Of a stretch of DNA of 64,000 nucleotides, positions 62,230 to 64,000 are shown in pieces. This DNA is from Rubellimicrobium arenae (lineage in GTDB: Bacteria > Pseudomonadota > Alphaproteobacteria > Rhodobacterales > Rhodobacteraceae): NCBI RefSeq assembly GCF_017916275.1, contig NZ_JAFMST010000006.1, positions 186,001 to 250,000 of the forward strand, in the 5' to 3' direction. The notes below the pieces were generated by a model. That model was given only the letters and a program-made list of their open reading frames with translations, had not been told where the DNA came from and did not search any database. A program made the position numbers and the translations under genes. Positions within the stretch are counted from its first letter, which is position 1. The number at the start of each line of letters is the position of its first letter.

Positions 62230-64000
62230 GTGTTCACCATCCGCCAGACCCTGACCGGCCTTTTCCTGCTCCTGGGCCTCGGCCTGTGCGTATCGGTGGC
62301 GATCCAGACCTGGACCGCGTTCGAGCAGTATCGGGAAGCCCAGGACCTGACGGTATCCAACCTGGCGAGAGAGCAGCTCTCGCGCGCGGCGGTGGCCGTC
62401 GCAGAGGAGAGGACCGAAGCGTATCTGTCCCTGCTGGGGAAAGCGGGGGTCGAGCGGACTGCGACGGAGCTCAGCGGCGCAACCGATGCTGCCTTCGTCG
62501 AGGCCGCGGAGACGCTGGCCCGGATCAACGGCGAGACCAGGTCCGCCGTTCTGGAACAGATCGAGCGGACCCTGGACAGCCACCGGAACACAGCGGCCGC
62601 AGCCTGGCTCAGGACGAACCGGGAGGCCCGGACTACGGCCGCAGCCGGGCTCTTGGCCGGCTATACGGCGGTGATCGAGGACTTGGTGACCCTCCGGGTC
62701 TCCCTGCTGGCGCAGGAACACCCGACGGACGCCGGCACGGCCAACGCCTTCCAGCTCCGGCGTTACACCTCCATCCTGCTTGAAGCCCTCATGCAAAACG
62801 AGGCCGTGATCGGCGGCCTTCTGGCGGACCTGCCGCCGGCCGCCGAGCGCGCCGCCTGGGACCAGATCCGCGGCAACTCGGAGCGGGCCGAGCTGGCCTT
62901 CGATCTCATCACCAACAGGTCCGCGGTCGAGGATCGGCCACTCCGCCTCGGGCTGGCCTCTCTGACCGTGGCCTATGCCGACCGTTACCGTCCGCTGGAG
63001 CAGGAACTGATCGCGGCGCTCGCCGACCCGGACCCGGCGGGGGACTCCATCGACTCCGAAGCCACCCGCCTGCTCTGGGACACACGGCAGATCACGCGCA
63101 CCGGCGCCGACCTGCAGGAGAGCCTGTTCACCTATTCCCGGGATCGGCTGGCGCAGCAGCAAAGGCGAGCCTCATGGCTGGCGCTTCTCTGGCTGGGCAC
63201 GCTTCTTATCGGCCTCGGCGCCGTCGCGCGGGGTGCGTGGGTGGTGAGCCGCCGGGTCATCCAGCCTTTGGGTTCCTTGCGCGACAGCATGCTTGCTCTG
63301 GCCGGTGGCGACCTCCAGGTGGCTCTGCCCGAGCGCTCCCGCAAGGACGAGGTGGGCGCCATGTCCGATGCCCTGCGGGTCTTCAAGGCCAACGCCATCC
63401 GCCGGGCCAGGCTGCAAGAGGAGCGCGTGGCTCTGCACGAAAAGCTTCAGGCCGCGCACCAGCAGCTCCAGAAGGACCTGGAAGCCGCATCCGCAGTCCA
63501 GCTCTCTCTTCTTCCTGCGGCCGCACGGCTGGGGGGCGTCCGGTTCACCGGGCGGCTCCAGCCGTCTCACTTCATCTCCGGCGACACCTACGACGTCTTG
63601 CGCCAGCCGAACGGACCCGTCCACTTCTTCCTGGCCGACGTGGCTGGGCACGGTGCGGCCGCGGCCCTCGTGTCGGTGGCCTCGCGCTATGCCGCCGCCC
63701 AGGCGATTCTGCAGCGCCGGGCGGGCGACAGCCTCGCCCACACCATGGCCATCCTAAACGACGACTGGCCCGAGCACCTGCCCTACTTCACCGTGATCAT
63801 GGGCGAGTTGCGCCCCGAGGAGGGGCGGGGAAGCCTTGTTCAGGCGGGCCATCCGCCTCCAGTCCTCCTGCGACGCTCCGGAGCCGTCGAGATGATCGGC
63901 GAGGGTGGATTGCCCATAGGGGTCATCCGAGGGGCCAACTTCGATGAGATCGCCTTCGGCTTCGAGCCCGGTGACCGGCTCCTGATCTACTCCGACGGGC
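62230..64000 (+). CDS. Membrane SpoIIE/RsbU-type serine phosphatase (partial)
   Basis: At least 590 aa, open to the right edge. GTG start at 62230 with AGGGA upstream. N-terminal helix at residues 6-25 (LTGLFLLLGLGLCVSVAI), a helical periplasmic sensor of about 290 residues, a second helix at 315-340 (LLWLGTLLIGLGAVARGAWVV), HAMP to about 390, a coiled coil, then the PP2C/SpoIIE domain: HFISGDTYDVL, FFLADVAGHGAAAALV (Asp471), AGHPPPVLL, LLIYSDG at the edge. Dephosphorylates a STAS protein in partner switching; the STAS at 55695 is the obvious substrate. Confidence 0.93.
   Translation, partial: MFTIRQTLTGLFLLLGLGLCVSVAIQTWTAFEQYREAQDLTVSNLAREQLSRAAVAVAEERTEAYLSLLGKAGVERTATELSGATDAAFVEAAETLARINGETRSAVLEQIERTLDSHRNTAAAAWLRTNREARTTAAAGLLAGYTAVIEDLVTLRVSLLAQEHPTDAGTANAFQLRRYTSILLEALMQNEAVIGGLLADLPPAAERAAWDQIRGNSERAELAFDLITNRSAVEDRPLRLGLASLTVAYADRYRPLEQELIAALADPDPAGDSIDSEATRLLWDTRQITRTGADLQESLFTYSRDRLAQQQRRASWLALLWLGTLLIGLGAVARGAWVVSRRVIQPLGSLRDSMLALAGGDLQVALPERSRKDEVGAMSDALRVFKANAIRRARLQEERVALHEKLQAAHQQLQKDLEAASAVQLSLLPAAARLGGVRFTGRLQPSHFISGDTYDVLRQPNGPVHFFLADVAGHGAAAALVSVASRYAAAQAILQRRAGDSLAHTMAILNDDWPEHLPYFTVIMGELRPEEGRGSLVQAGHPPPVLLRRSGAVEMIGEGGLPIGVIRGANFDEIAFGFEPGDRLLIYSDG

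Overview
The window reads as a high-GC alphaproteobacterial chromosome, or large plasmid, of Rhodobacterales type. The grounds are gene content and codon use: two DUF1127 proteins, an OpgC-type acyltransferase, GcvA-type LysR regulators, DUF3131 proteins beside a cellulose-synthase-like GT2, and third codon positions that are almost always G or C. Genus level is a guess (a Rubellimicrobium-like organism would fit). There is no rRNA, no CRISPR array and no complete prophage.

Region 1 (about 1-9300) is an accessory island with few recognisable genes. It holds an AT-rich patch, two paralogous winged-helix proteins that share a perfect 280-bp upstream repeat (831-1110 and 8429-8708), an XRE-type HTH protein, a tRNA with anticodon UAU, and a minus-strand operon of two small genes, an AAA+ ATPase and a broken zinc-ribbon gene. 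An IS21-type istB relic is cut exactly at the second repeat copy.

Region 2 (9898-48600) is mostly ordinary metabolic, transport and regulatory genes in small operons: a large PAS/GAF hybrid histidine kinase; a DeoR-MFS pair; a LysR - WrbA - DsbA-like - DUF1127 - EamA run joined by TGATG overlaps; LysR-DUF2798-MFS; AraC with a truncated DJ-1-like gene; a YtkA-like plus MauG-like di-haem peroxidase pair; a DeoR regulator with a repeated operator; LysR-DoxX-GST-GST-tautomerase; a CadC/TPR regulator; MATE; and a complete DevBCA exporter with a divergent TetR and a perfect TetR operator. Several LysR genes have perfect palindromes at their promoters. An IS630 element with two frame breaks (47421-48594) lies next to a relic of an IS21 end.

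Region 3 (49460 to the right edge) is the most interesting part: an exopolysaccharide locus. It contains an OpgC-like membrane acyltransferase, a GH16 glycanase and an SGNH esterase that both end in RTX repeats, GalU, three DUF3131 proteins and a cellulose-synthase-like GT2. Embedded in it is a partner-switching module: a STAS anti-anti-sigma protein and an RsbW-like ATPase, translationally coupled to one DUF3131 gene, and a membrane SpoIIE-type phosphatase (GTG start at 62230, running off the right edge) divergent from the GT2. My reading is that UDP-glucose from GalU feeds the GT2, the DUF3131, RTX and OpgC proteins process or decorate the glycan, and the phosphatase/STAS/kinase switch controls output.
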